DNA of 64,000 nucleotides from VXYL01 sp965116345 (GTDB lineage: Bacteria; Pseudomonadota; Gammaproteobacteria; Pseudomonadales; Azotimanducaceae), in the NCBI GenBank assembly GCA_965116345.1, contig OZ220680.1, positions 4,030,001 through 4,094,000 on the forward strand. Direction: 5' to 3'. Within the stretch, counting starts at the first letter, position 1; the number at the start of each line of letters is the position of its first letter. The notes beneath the pieces were generated by a model. It ran no database searches, was not told where the DNA came from, and worked only from the letters and a program-made list of their open reading frames with translations. The translations under genes and the position numbers were made by a program. Shown here piece after piece: positions 33,972 to 45,521 of this stretch.

Positions 33972-35178
33972 GCAGGACGTTCATCATCTCCTCGGCGAAC
34001 AGCGGGGTGGCCCGGTGGATCCATGCAGGGTCGGTCTCGTCCCCGGACTCGTAGGTGATCGAGGGAATCCCGTAGCGGTTGTAGAAGTAGTTCTTGGCGT
34101 TGGCCGACTCGGACTTGCTTGGTTTGTGGTCGAACTCGATGCCCGGCAGGCGGTCCCGAACACGCTGCAACCAATCCACCGCGAACGCGTGGGCGCTGCC
34201 GTCGCCGTCCTGGGAACGCTGGGTGTAGAACAGGGCGTTCTCGGTGGCCTGGGTCGCGTGGAAGTCGAGCATCAGCCTGAGCGCGATGCCCCGGTTCTCG
34301 ATCTCCTCGAGCAGCCGTCGGATGTGGCGGGTCTCCGGTTGCCGGAAGGGACCCCAATCCCGGTTCAGGTCGGTCTTGCCCGCATTGTGCCGCCAGTGCC
34401 CCGCGGCGACGCCGTCGGGATTGACCAGGGGCACCATGACCAGGGCGAAGCGGTCGCGGAACGCCCGGCCGAGTTCGGTGTCCGCCATCACCGTGTCGAC
34501 GAACGAGCGCATCGTCAGGGCGCCGGTCACTTCCGGTGGATGCTGGCGACCGAGAAGCAGCACGCCCTCGGTTCTGGCCGCCGTCTTGGCGACGACCGCC
34601 GTCTCGGCGACGACCGCCGTCTCGGCTACGGTCGCCGTTTCGGCTACGGTTAGCGGCCTCCCGCGCAGGCTGGCGCCGAGGGTCCGCACGGTCAACTCGG
34701 GATGGGCGGCGAGTTGGCGGACCCGCTCGTCGTAGTAGGCCGTGGTCAGCAGCCGCTGCGAGGCGACCCACAGTGGCGCCTCGCCGAGGGGAATCCGCAT
34801 CGCCAACCGGGAGGCGTCGTCCGACATCGCCACGACGCTCTCGGGCAGGGGCTGCCAGTTGACCCCGTCCGCGCTTACCTTGGGCCAGAAGCGATCGGCG
34901 TCGCCATCCACGAAGCCCATTAGAAAGACGGCGACACCCGGCTTCTTGGGGCTGACGCGGAAGGCATACCAGGGCATCGGTACGCGGACCTTGTTGTCCT
35001 CGGGGCGGATGGTGATGACGAAGTTGCCGTCGCGCACGACGCAGCGGTGGAAAACGCCACCTTCGAAGTGGGTGTCGATGAGCGCAACGTCGTTTTCGCA
35101 GTACCGATCGGCCGCCCCGACGGCGGCGGCGCAGGCAAGCCACGCCGCCGCCGCGGTTAAGCGGATGCGGGCGCCCAT
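33958..35178 (-). CDS. Secreted M14-family zinc carboxypeptidase
   Basis: This encodes 406 residues with an N-terminal signal peptide (RIRLTAAAAWLACAAAVGAA). A beta-rich domain like that of cytosolic-carboxypeptidase relatives (residues about 25-150) precedes the M14 catalytic domain. Zinc and substrate residues are visible in LGRQHPPE (HxxE), VNPDGVAAGHWRHNAGKTDLNRDW, LDFHATQ (His) and the catalytic Glu in ITYESGDE. A run of TVAETA-like hexapeptides (encoded at 34583-34654) sits just before the HxxE strand. It probably trims peptides or modified side chains in the periplasm. A TonB receptor gene lies directly upstream (10 bp), consistent with peptide uptake. Confidence 0.88.
   Translation of the reverse strand: MGARIRLTAAAAWLACAAAVGAADRYCENDVALIDTHFEGGVFHRCVVRDGNFVITIRPEDNKVRVPMPWYAFRVSPKKPGVAVFLMGFVDGDADRFWPKVSADGVNWQPLPESVVAMSDDASRLAMRIPLGEAPLWVASQRLLTTAYYDERVRQLAAHPELTVRTLGASLRGRPLTVAETATVAETAVVAETAVVAKTAARTEGVLLLGRQHPPEVTGALTMRSFVDTVMADTELGRAFRDRFALVMVPLVNPDGVAAGHWRHNAGKTDLNRDWGPFRQPETRHIRRLLEEIENRGIALRLMLDFHATQATENALFYTQRSQDGDGSAHAFAVDWLQRVRDRLPGIEFDHKPSKSESANAKNYFYNRYGIPSITYESGDETDPAWIHRATPLFAEEMMNVLLNAP
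34583..34654 (-). repeat. Four tandem 18-bp repeats inside the M14 carboxypeptidase gene
   Basis: Units at 34583-34600, 34601-34618, 34619-34636 and 34637-34654 derive from GTCTCGGCGACGACCGCC with a few substitutions. They are in frame and encode ETAVVA/ETATVA-type hexapeptides between the first strands and the zinc-binding HPPE loop. Expansion or loss by slippage would alter a loop near the active site. Confidence 0.88.
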
Positions 35179-35187
35179 CGCCGTCGC

Positions 35188-38160
35188 CTACAGGTCCATT
35201 CGAACGTCGAAGTAATACCGGGCACCGAGATCCTGGTGCATGTCCGCGAAGTAGCCGAAGTAGCGGTCGGCCAGCGGTGCCCGCTCGTTGGTGATGTTGA
35301 GGCCACCGAGACGTACCCGCGCTTGGAGGTCGCCTGGGACGTCGAATCGGTAGTCCACGTAGGCGTTGTACGTCCGCATGCTCGGGACGATCCACTCGGT
35401 GTCGTCTTCGAGGGTCAGGGACGTCTGCACGAAGTCGCCGAGGGATAGGGTGGACAGCGAGGCGCCCCAGGCGCCGCGGCGCCAGGTCAGGCGGGCCGAT
35501 TCCTTGTCCTCCGGATTTCCGTCCCGACGGACCAGGTCGGCGAACCCCGTCACCTCGAAGCTCGCCGGCAGCTCGCCGGCCTCTTGGGCAGCCAACAGCT
35601 CGGCGGCATCGCCACCCGCGTTCTGCGTGAAGCGGCGTAGTTCGGACACCTGGTATTTGAAGTTGAAGATGCCGAAGTCCGTCTCGACGGCGTAGTAGAT
35701 GCCGTAGTCCACGCCTCTGACGACTCTCGTGTCGAGGTTCGCGTAGCGATCGTCGACGTACTCGATATTGCCTGCCGGGCAGATGCCCGCAGCGGTGTAG
35801 ATGGCGATTTCGTCGTCGTCAGGGTCGTCGCGGACGACCGCGGGGTTGCCCTCGAACGCATCGCAACTCACGCCGCCGTTGCGGACGCGGAGCAGCAGGT
35901 CGAGAAGCGTGTGGTTTTCCTCACCGAGCAGGCCGATGGTGTCCCGCTTCTCGATGGCCCAGGCGTCGACGGTCAGCGTCAGGCCCTCGACCGGCTCGAA
36001 GACGATGCCGAGGGAGGTGTTGTCGGACCGTTCGGACTTGAGGTCGACGCTGCCCTGCGCGATGCGCTGGGTGGAACGCCGGCAGGTGACGGTATCCTGG
36101 TCAGGGTCGCCGCCGTTGTCCGCCGCGTACACGCAGGCATGGTCGGTCCGGGTGTTCTGCCTGGCGACGATCTCCTCGTTGATGGTCACCAGGTTGGGCG
36201 CCCGGAAGGCCTCGGAGTAGGAACCCCGGAACAACAGCATGTCGATGGGCCGGTAGCCGAAGGCGAACTTGCCGACGGTGGTACTGCCCACATCCGAGAA
36301 GCTCTCGAATCGCATGGCCAACTGCACGTCGAGGGTTTCGTGAACGGGGATCAGAAGTTCGGTGAACGCGGAAAACACGTTGTGGTCGCCCCGGCTGTCC
36401 GGCGTGGGGCTTGAGTTCACCACGTCAGACACGTACGGATAGGTGTCGCCGTCGAAGTCGGTGAACGTGATCGTCCCGTCGAGTCGGGGGTCGCGATCGT
36501 CGACGAAGGCCTCGCGACGGAACTCGACGCCCGCGAGGAACCCCAAGGGGCCAGCGGGCAGGTCGAAGAGGTCGAACGTCGACGCCTTGAAGTCGACCAT
36601 CATGAGCTCGGTCTCGTTGTCGCGCCGGACGTCGACCAGGGTCCGCTCGATGTTGCTGTCCACCCCGCCGCTGAACGGGTTGTAGGCGGCGGGCGTGGGA
36701 TCCTCGAGCGCCTCCTGCATCAGGTTGTTGGATATCCGGTTGCGGGTGATGTCTTCCTTCGTCGCCCGGGACCAGACCATCGCGCCGTCCCAGTCCCAGC
36801 CCTCCCAGGTGCCGCGCAAGCCCTGTAGCAGTCGCCAGACCATCCCGTCGTTGTCGACATTCCGGGGTGCTTCCACCCAACGGCCGTTGTCGATGGTCAA
36901 TGCCAGGCCCGAGCAGGGGACATCGGGAATCATCTCATCGGGGAGCCGGTTGGGCGAGCCGCAGGGGCCGAACGGGTTGTAGTAGTTCTCGGCACCCACC
37001 CGAAGCTCTACGGTCGAGAAGGAATACGACGCGTGGCGCGAGATGTTGGTGTCGGACAGGTACGCGATGAACTCCGTGTAGCTTTCGAGGCCGTTGCCGA
37101 AGTCGTGGCTCAGGATGGCGTACAGGTTGGTGCGCGCAAGGTCCGCGTAGAGGTCGCGGTCGATGGCGATGTTGTGGCGATAGGTGCCTTGGCCGTCGAT
37201 GGCGGCACACGTGCCGTAGCCGATCTCATACTCGCAGCGTGGATCGCCAACGGGATAGGTTTCGAATTCGCCGGAGGTGTCGGTGAGCACGTTGCGCAGA
37301 CCGACGCTTCGGGCACTGACGACGAGGTCGTATTGTCGGTATTCGGAGTTCACGCTGTTGTTGCGGAAGTCCGTTTCCGACGCCCAGGGAGAGTCGGGGT
37401 CGAGCCGCCACCGGAAGTCGGCATCGGCCCACCGGATGTCATCCTGGGAGTTGACGCGGTCGCGCGTGTAATGCTGCGCAAACACGCTGAGGTTCGTACG
37501 TCCCCCGTTGAAGGTCCGGCCCCACTCGCCGACCAGGGTCAGGTCCTTGCGCGGCACGTTCTCCAACCACCCGTATTTCACTCGCACCCGCGTGCCTTCG
37601 AAGTCGTCCTTCGGGACGTAGTTCACGACGCCGGCGACGGCGTCCGCACCGTAGATCGCCGAGGCCCCGTCTCGCAGCACCTCCACCCGGCGGAGCCCCA
37701 ACGGTGGCAACGACTGGGAGTTGACCGTGTTGACCGGCACGAAACTACCGCCTACCTCCTCGGTCTGATAGCTCGCGGCGTTCACCATCCGGCGACCGTT
37801 GAGGAGCACAAGCGTGTTGCCGGTGCCAAGGTTTCGCAGGTTGTAGGCGCCGATGTCGCCGCGGGCCGCATTGACGCCGCCGCTGATGCTCTCGGACTCC
37901 GAGAAGTAGTTCTGGCCCTGTTCGACGAGGTGTTCGAGCAGGTCGGCGCCGTCGTCGAAGCCGAGCGCCTCGATGTCGTCGGCTTCCAGAACGGAGACGG
38001 CCAGGGCATCGGCGATGCCGGCCCCCTTGATCTGGGTGCCGGTGACGACGACTTCCTCGATCTCTGGATCTTCCTCGTCTTCGGACTGCGCGTAGACGCC
38101 CCCGGCCACGGTCAGCAGCGCGAGCAGGGCGGGATATCTGATGGTTCTGGAGCGCGGCAT
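35188..38160 (-). CDS. TonB-dependent outer-membrane receptor
   Basis: This encodes 990 residues from ATG 38158-38160: MPRSRTIRYPALLALLTVAG with cleavage near VYAQ. The open frame continues far upstream but only as antisense of the next gene. The plug has EIEEVVVTGTQIKGAGIADA, LRNLGTGNTLVLLNGRRMV, LGLRRVEVLRDGASAIYGAD and AVAGVVNYVPKDDFEG. The barrel contains the usual YRPIDMLLFRGSYSEAFRAP and ends ARYYFDVRMDL. The ligand is unknown. It is followed at 10 bp by the secreted M14 carboxypeptidase, suggesting that peptides or their products are imported. Confidence 0.9.
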   Translation of the reverse strand: MPRSRTIRYPALLALLTVAGGVYAQSEDEEDPEIEEVVVTGTQIKGAGIADALAVSVLEADDIEALGFDDGADLLEHLVEQGQNYFSESESISGGVNAARGDIGAYNLRNLGTGNTLVLLNGRRMVNAASYQTEEVGGSFVPVNTVNSQSLPPLGLRRVEVLRDGASAIYGADAVAGVVNYVPKDDFEGTRVRVKYGWLENVPRKDLTLVGEWGRTFNGGRTNLSVFAQHYTRDRVNSQDDIRWADADFRWRLDPDSPWASETDFRNNSVNSEYRQYDLVVSARSVGLRNVLTDTSGEFETYPVGDPRCEYEIGYGTCAAIDGQGTYRHNIAIDRDLYADLARTNLYAILSHDFGNGLESYTEFIAYLSDTNISRHASYSFSTVELRVGAENYYNPFGPCGSPNRLPDEMIPDVPCSGLALTIDNGRWVEAPRNVDNDGMVWRLLQGLRGTWEGWDWDGAMVWSRATKEDITRNRISNNLMQEALEDPTPAAYNPFSGGVDSNIERTLVDVRRDNETELMMVDFKASTFDLFDLPAGPLGFLAGVEFRREAFVDDRDPRLDGTITFTDFDGDTYPYVSDVVNSSPTPDSRGDHNVFSAFTELLIPVHETLDVQLAMRFESFSDVGSTTVGKFAFGYRPIDMLLFRGSYSEAFRAPNLVTINEEIVARQNTRTDHACVYAADNGGDPDQDTVTCRRSTQRIAQGSVDLKSERSDNTSLGIVFEPVEGLTLTVDAWAIEKRDTIGLLGEENHTLLDLLLRVRNGGVSCDAFEGNPAVVRDDPDDDEIAIYTAAGICPAGNIEYVDDRYANLDTRVVRGVDYGIYYAVETDFGIFNFKYQVSELRRFTQNAGGDAAELLAAQEAGELPASFEVTGFADLVRRDGNPEDKESARLTWRRGAWGASLSTLSLGDFVQTSLTLEDDTEWIVPSMRTYNAYVDYRFDVPGDLQARVRLGGLNITNERAPLADRYFGYFADMHQDLGARYYFDVRMDL

Positions 38161-38240
38161 GGCAGTTCTTCCGTACAGCGTGGGGGTGCAATCCGCTAGG
38201 TGCGGAGCAGCGCGGAGTGTGTCCGAATCGGACGTTGCCT

Positions 38241-39038
38241 TCAATGCCCGGGCACGACGGAAATCAATGCGTCCAGGATCTCGTTGGGCCGCTCGTTGAG
38301 CATCGCGTGGCCGCACCCCGGCAGGCGCACCGTGCAGGCGTCCGGTAGCGAGGCGGCGACGTCGAGCCCGGCTCGGACCGGCGTCATCATGTCGTCGTCG
38401 CCGGCGATCACGAGACAGGGACATCCGACAACGGCGTCGGCGGGCGCGGTAAACGCGTCGCACGCCTTGAGATCGGCGTGGAAGACGCCCGGTGCGGCGC
38501 GTTCGAGAAGCCGCTCGCCGGTGCCGAGCATCCAGATGCCCGGATTGGCGTTGGCCCCCAGCGTGCCGGTGGAATGGCTCCAGGTGTTCGCCATGTCGAT
38601 GGCCGCGTGATGGTTGTCCCGGGCGGCATTCAGCAGCGGCTCGGTCACCGGCATCGGCGCGGACGTGCCGAGAAGGGCCAGAGCCCGGCAGCGCTCCGGG
38701 GCGGTCACCGCGAACTGGTACGCCACCAGCGATCCCATGCTGTGGCCGACGATCGCTGCGGTTTCGATGTCGAGCGCGTCCAGCAGTGCGACGAGCCATC
38801 GGCTCATGGCCGCGATGGTGTCGGCGGCCGGCGCGTCGCTGCGGCCGTGGCCTGGCAGGTCGACGGCGGCGACCCGGAGTCCCTGGCGGGCGAAATACCG
38901 CGCGGGCAGCGCCCACACCGTGTGATCCATACCGGCCCCGTGGACGAAGACCACGCTGTCGGCATCTTCGCCCGCATGGCCTGAGCCGTTGCCGACGTAC
39001 GCCGTGCGACCGCCGACCGCGATCCGGTCACCACTCAT
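38241..39038 (-). CDS. Alpha/beta hydrolase
   Basis: This is a 265-residue protein with the alpha/beta-hydrolase fold: VVFVHGAGMDHTVW (oxyanion HG), RVAAVDLPGHGRSDAP, nucleophile elbow GHSMGS, acid in LVIAGDDDMMTPV and catalytic His in LPGCGHAMLNERP. No signal peptide is visible. It resembles esterases and haloperoxidase-like hydrolases; the substrate is unknown. It lies upstream of and in line with the TonB receptor gene, 80 bp away. Confidence 0.88.
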   Translation of the reverse strand: MSGDRIAVGGRTAYVGNGSGHAGEDADSVVFVHGAGMDHTVWALPARYFARQGLRVAAVDLPGHGRSDAPAADTIAAMSRWLVALLDALDIETAAIVGHSMGSLVAYQFAVTAPERCRALALLGTSAPMPVTEPLLNAARDNHHAAIDMANTWSHSTGTLGANANPGIWMLGTGERLLERAAPGVFHADLKACDAFTAPADAVVGCPCLVIAGDDDMMTPVRAGLDVAASLPDACTVRLPGCGHAMLNERPNEILDALISVVPGH

Positions 39039-39071
39039 CGCGTGGACCTCTTCTGCAACGAGTCTCTCTAC

Positions 39072-39103
39072 GTTTCACAACGGCAACGTTCCACAACGGC
39101 AAC
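39072..39103. repeat. 16-bp tandem duplication between hydrolase and metY
   Basis: GTTTCACAACGGCAAC (39072-39087) is followed directly by GTTCCACAACGGCAAC (39088-39103), 15 of 16 bases identical. It lies in the 93-bp gap upstream of the alpha/beta hydrolase and downstream of metY, both on the minus strand. No function is inferred. Confidence 0.8.
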
Positions 39104-39131
39104 GCTTCCCGGCGACCACAAAGTGGCCGCG

Positions 39132-40448
<1,317 letters not shown>

Positions 40449-40611
40449 GGCGCCATGCTATCCCGACTTCGACGGTTGCGTCTCGGTGCAGGTGTCAACG
40501 GGCGTACGACGATCTTTGGAGAGTCGTAGGGGCGGCCGCGGCCCATTCCGGGCCAAAGTATGCTAAGTTGCACTTCCATCTTCCGGCATGGGCGGCGGCA
40601 TCCGGACCACG

Positions 40612-42276
<1,665 letters not shown>

Positions 42277-42333
42277 TGCATGGACCGCCGGTGGTCGTCG
42301 TACCGCCAGAGTCACGTCGAAAAGGAGTTCGCA

Positions 42334-43191
42334 ATGCAGCTTTGCACCTTCGAGGTGGGACTTGACCAGCCGATCTTCCTGATCGCCGGGCCCTGTGTCA
42401 TCGAGTCCGAGGCGCTGGCGATGGAGACGTCGGCGCGGCTAAAGTCCATCGCCGCCAACGTCGGCGTACCGTTCATCTACAAGAGCTCCTTCGACAAGGC
42501 CAACCGCTCATCCCACGAGAGCTATCGGGGTCCCGGCATGGAAGCCGGCTTGAAGATCCTCGAACGCGTTCGGCGCGAGGTGGACGTGCCGGTGCTCACC
42601 GACGTCCACGAAGACACACCGCTCAACGAGGTCGCGGACGTGGTCTCGGTTCTGCAGACGCCGGCGTTCCTCTGTCGGCAGACCAACTTCATCCAGAACG
42701 TGTGTGCCCAGGGACTGCCGGTCAATATCAAGAAGGGCCAGTTCCTGGCACCTGCGGACATGGCGCAGGTCGTGGCCAAGGCGCGCGCCACCGGCAACGA
42801 GCAGATCATGGTCTGCGAACGCGGCGCCAGCTTCGGCTACAACAACCTGGTGTCGGACATGCGCGCGCTGGCGGTCATGCGCGCCACCGGCTGTCCCGTG
42901 GTGTTCGACGCCACCCACTCCGTGCAGATGCCCGGCGGGCTTGGCAACCGTTCCGGGGGCCAGCGCGAAATGGTGCCGGTCCTCGCCCGGGCTGCGGTGG
43001 GAGCGGGGGTTGCCGGACTCTTCATGGAAACCCATCCGGAGCCCGACAAGGCGTTGTCCGACGGTCCCAACAACTGGCCGACTCCCATGATGGAGGACCT
43101 GCTCGCCGAACTGGCGGAGATCGACCGCGTGGTGAAGCGCCACGGCTTCGTCGAAGACACCCTGTGTCCTGCCTCGGAGAACCTGCATTGA
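42334..43191 (+). CDS. kdsA: 3-deoxy-8-phosphooctulonate synthase (Kdo-8-phosphate synthase)
   Basis: This encodes 285 residues from ATG 42334, with AAAGGAG at 42320-42326 as ribosome site. Family segments are LIAGPCVIESEALAMETSAR, IYKSSFDKANRSSHESYRGPG, DVHEDTPLNEVADVVSVLQTPAFLCRQ (split here), NIKKGQFLAP, CERGASFGYNNLVSDMRAL and FDATHSVQMPGG. The enzyme joins PEP and arabinose 5-phosphate to make the Kdo precursor for lipopolysaccharide, so the organism makes Kdo-type LPS. The stop overlaps the eno start. Confidence 0.96.
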   Translation: MQLCTFEVGLDQPIFLIAGPCVIESEALAMETSARLKSIAANVGVPFIYKSSFDKANRSSHESYRGPGMEAGLKILERVRREVDVPVLTDVHEDTPLNEVADVVSVLQTPAFLCRQTNFIQNVCAQGLPVNIKKGQFLAPADMAQVVAKARATGNEQIMVCERGASFGYNNLVSDMRALAVMRATGCPVVFDATHSVQMPGGLGNRSGGQREMVPVLARAAVGAGVAGLFMETHPEPDKALSDGPNNWPTPMMEDLLAELAEIDRVVKRHGFVEDTLCPASENLH

Positions 43192-44537
43192 CCGCCATAG
43201 AAGGCGTCACCGCGCGCGAACTGCTCGACTCCCGCGGCAATCCCACGGTCGAGGTCGACGTCGTGCTGGCGAGCGGTGAAACGGGTTCGGCGCTCGTGCC
43301 GTCGGGTGCCTCGACGGGCGCCGGCGAAGCGCACGAGCTGCGCGATGGCGACGCCGGGCGCTACCTCGGCAGGGGCGTCCGCAAAGCAGTCGCCGCGGTG
43401 CGCGGCGAGATTTGCGACGCGCTTCGCGGGGTGGATGCCGCCGACCAGGAAGAACTCGACCGGCTGCTGATCGATCTCGACGGCACGCCCGACAAGAGCC
43501 GACTCGGCGCCAATGCCATCCTCGGCGCTTCCCTGGCCGCAGCCAAGGCCTGCGCGGCGGCGCGACGGCTGCCGTTGTTCCGCCACCTGGCGGATCTGCA
43601 CGGCGCAGACTCGGACATCCGTCTGCCGGTGCCGATGATGAACATCGTCAACGGCGGTGTCCACGCGGACAACAACGTCGACATCCAGGAGTTCATGGTG
43701 ATGCCGGTTCGCCCCGGCTCGTTCGCTGAAGCGCTGCGCTGTGGCGTGGAAGTGTTCCATGCATTGAAGGCCGCGCTGGCCAAACGCGGGCTGGCCACCG
43801 CCGTCGGCGACGAGGGCGGCTTCGCGCCCGATCTGGAGTCCAACGCCGAGGCACTGGGCGTGATTACGGATGCCGTGGTGGCGGCCGGCTACCGGCCGGG
43901 TGTGGATGTCGTTCTCGCCCTCGACTGCGCCGCGTCGGAGTTCCACGAAGCCGGCGAGTACCGGCTGGCCGGCGAAGGCCGGGTGCTCACCGGCGACGAG
44001 TTTCACGACTACCTCGCGGCGTTGGTGGACGACTTCCCCATCGCGTCCGTCGAGGATGCGCTGGACGAGGACGACTGGTCCGGTTGGGCGTCCCTGACCG
44101 GACGTCTAGGCGACCGCGTGCAGTTGGTGGGCGACGATCTGTTCGTCACGGATACGGCGAGACTCTCGCGGGGCATCGACAACGGCGTTGCCAACGCGAT
44201 CCTGGTTAAGCCGAACCAGATCGGTACGTTGTCCGAGACCCTGGCGGCGATCCGCATGGCGGCAGCAGCCGGCTACGGCACCGTCATCTCGCACCGTTCC
44301 GGCGAGACCGAGGACACCATGATCGCCGACTTGGCCGTCGCCACCGGCGCGGGGCAGATCAAAACCGGCTCCTGCTGCCGTTCCGAGCGGATCGCCAAGT
44401 ACAACCGGCTGCTGAGAATCGAGGAGGCACTCGGCGACGACGCCGTGTACCGGGGTCGCGAGGAACTCGCGGTCGCCGGGGAACAGGATTCTCGGCGGCA
44501 CCCGCCCGGGCGAACGCCTGGCCCGAATGTCGGCTAG
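43188..44537 (+). CDS. eno: Enolase
   Basis: This encodes 449 residues from TTG 43188, whose bases overlap the kdsA TGA (TTGA junction). The open frame runs further back over kdsA but is not used. Markers are TARELLDSRGNPTVEVDV, VPSGASTGAGEAHELRDGD, PMMNIVNGGVHADNNVDIQE, GDEGGFAPDL, LVKPNQIGTLSETL and SHRSGETEDT. It interconverts 2-phosphoglycerate and PEP. The loop usually reading GSPSRTDR reads GSCCRSER here. The C-terminal 20 residues overlap ftsB by 11 bases, so translation is coupled. Confidence 0.95.
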   Translation: MTAIEGVTARELLDSRGNPTVEVDVVLASGETGSALVPSGASTGAGEAHELRDGDAGRYLGRGVRKAVAAVRGEICDALRGVDAADQEELDRLLIDLDGTPDKSRLGANAILGASLAAAKACAAARRLPLFRHLADLHGADSDIRLPVPMMNIVNGGVHADNNVDIQEFMVMPVRPGSFAEALRCGVEVFHALKAALAKRGLATAVGDEGGFAPDLESNAEALGVITDAVVAAGYRPGVDVVLALDCAASEFHEAGEYRLAGEGRVLTGDEFHDYLAALVDDFPIASVEDALDEDDWSGWASLTGRLGDRVQLVGDDLFVTDTARLSRGIDNGVANAILVKPNQIGTLSETLAAIRMAAAAGYGTVISHRSGETEDTMIADLAVATGAGQIKTGSCCRSERIAKYNRLLRIEEALGDDAVYRGREELAVAGEQDSRRHPPGRTPGPNVG

Positions 44538-44844
44538 CCGCGTGGACCATCAAGGTCCCAAGGTCATCGCGCTCGGCGGTGTCGTCGTCTTGGCGATCCT
44601 ATTGGGCAGCTTCTGGTTCGGCGAATCCGGCTGGATCGCGGTTCGGGACCTCGAGCGCGACGTGGCGGTGCAGGATGGCCTCACCCAGAGCCTGGAGCAG
44701 CGCAACCGTCTGCTCGGGGCCGAAGTGATGATGCTGAAGGAGGGCAACGAGGTCGTCGAGGCACGTGCCCGGAGCGAACTCGGCATGGTCGCCAAGGGCG
44801 AGACCTTCTACCTGGTCGTCGACGAGGACGAGGAGCGCCGATGA
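44527..44844 (+). CDS. ftsB: Cell division protein FtsB
   Basis: This is a 105-residue single-pass membrane protein. A transmembrane segment, VIALGGVVVLAILLGSFWFG (residues about 13-32), is followed by a coiled coil, RDLERDVAVQDGLTQSLEQR, then RNRLLGAEVMMLKEGNEVVE and the closing ARSELGMVAKGETFYLVV typical of FtsB/DivIC. FtsB bridges FtsQ and FtsL in the divisome. It overlaps eno by 11 bases and pcm by an ATGA junction. The ispD gene that usually follows is absent here. Confidence 0.92.
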   Translation: MSASRVDHQGPKVIALGGVVVLAILLGSFWFGESGWIAVRDLERDVAVQDGLTQSLEQRNRLLGAEVMMLKEGNEVVEARARSELGMVAKGETFYLVVDEDEERR

Positions 44845-45521
44845 GCAACCTCGACCTCGAAGGCGTTGGTATGACCTCGCGGCGCACGCGCAATCGGCTG
44901 GTGACGAGGTTGCGCAAAGCGGGCATCGCCGACGAGCGTGTGCTGGACGCCATCGCCACGGTGCCGCGGCACATATTCGTCGACGAGGCCCTCGCCCATC
45001 GCGCCTACGAGGACAGCGCCCTGCCCATTGGGCACGGCCAGACGATCTCCCAGCCCTACATCGTCGCCGCGATGACGGTGGCGGTCCTGGGCGACGGCGC
45101 CCAGGCGAACGGTGGGCCGCGCAAGATCCTCGAGATAGGCACGGGGTGCGGCTACCAGACAGCCGTGCTCGCGGGTCTTGTGGACAGGGTCTTCACCGTC
45201 GAACGGATCGGCAGCTTGCTGGATCGTGCCCGCGACCGCCTCGACGCACTGGGTATCAGCAACGTTCGGTTTCGGCACGCCGACGGCAATCTCGGATGGG
45301 ATGACGAGGCCCCCTTCGACGCGGTACTCGTGACCGCCGGCGTGACCCATGTGCCGGATGCGGTCATGGAGCAGCTCGCGGACGGCGCCGCGCTGGTGAT
45401 ACCGGTGGGGCACGGCGACGTGCAGGAACTGAAGCGCCTCGAACGGGTGGGCGACGCTTGGCGGCAGGAAACCCTCGAGCACGTGCGTTTCGTGCCGATG
45501 CTGCGGGGCACGCAGAGATGA
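44841..45521 (+). CDS. pcm: Protein-L-isoaspartate O-methyltransferase
   Basis: This is a 226-residue SAM-dependent repair enzyme. It has VPRHIFVDEALAHRAYEDSA, PIGHGQTISQPYIVAAMT, SAM motif I ILEIGTGCGYQTAVLA, then VFTVERIGSLLDRAR and FDAVLVTAGVTHVPDAVMEQ. It methylates isoaspartyl residues in aged proteins. ATGA overlaps join it to ftsB upstream and to the DUF368 gene downstream. Confidence 0.95.
   Translation: MSNLDLEGVGMTSRRTRNRLVTRLRKAGIADERVLDAIATVPRHIFVDEALAHRAYEDSALPIGHGQTISQPYIVAAMTVAVLGDGAQANGGPRKILEIGTGCGYQTAVLAGLVDRVFTVERIGSLLDRARDRLDALGISNVRFRHADGNLGWDDEAPFDAVLVTAGVTHVPDAVMEQLADGAALVIPVGHGDVQELKRLERVGDAWRQETLEHVRFVPMLRGTQR

Noticed and set aside
38161..38916. N-terminal extension of the second TonB receptor (252 residues)
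   Set aside because: It is antisense to the alpha/beta hydrolase. The ATG at 38160 starts a proper signal peptide.
40449..40611. SAM riboswitch upstream of metY
   Set aside because: No SAM-I, SAM-II or SAH-type conserved core is recognisable in the 163 bp between metY and pyrG.
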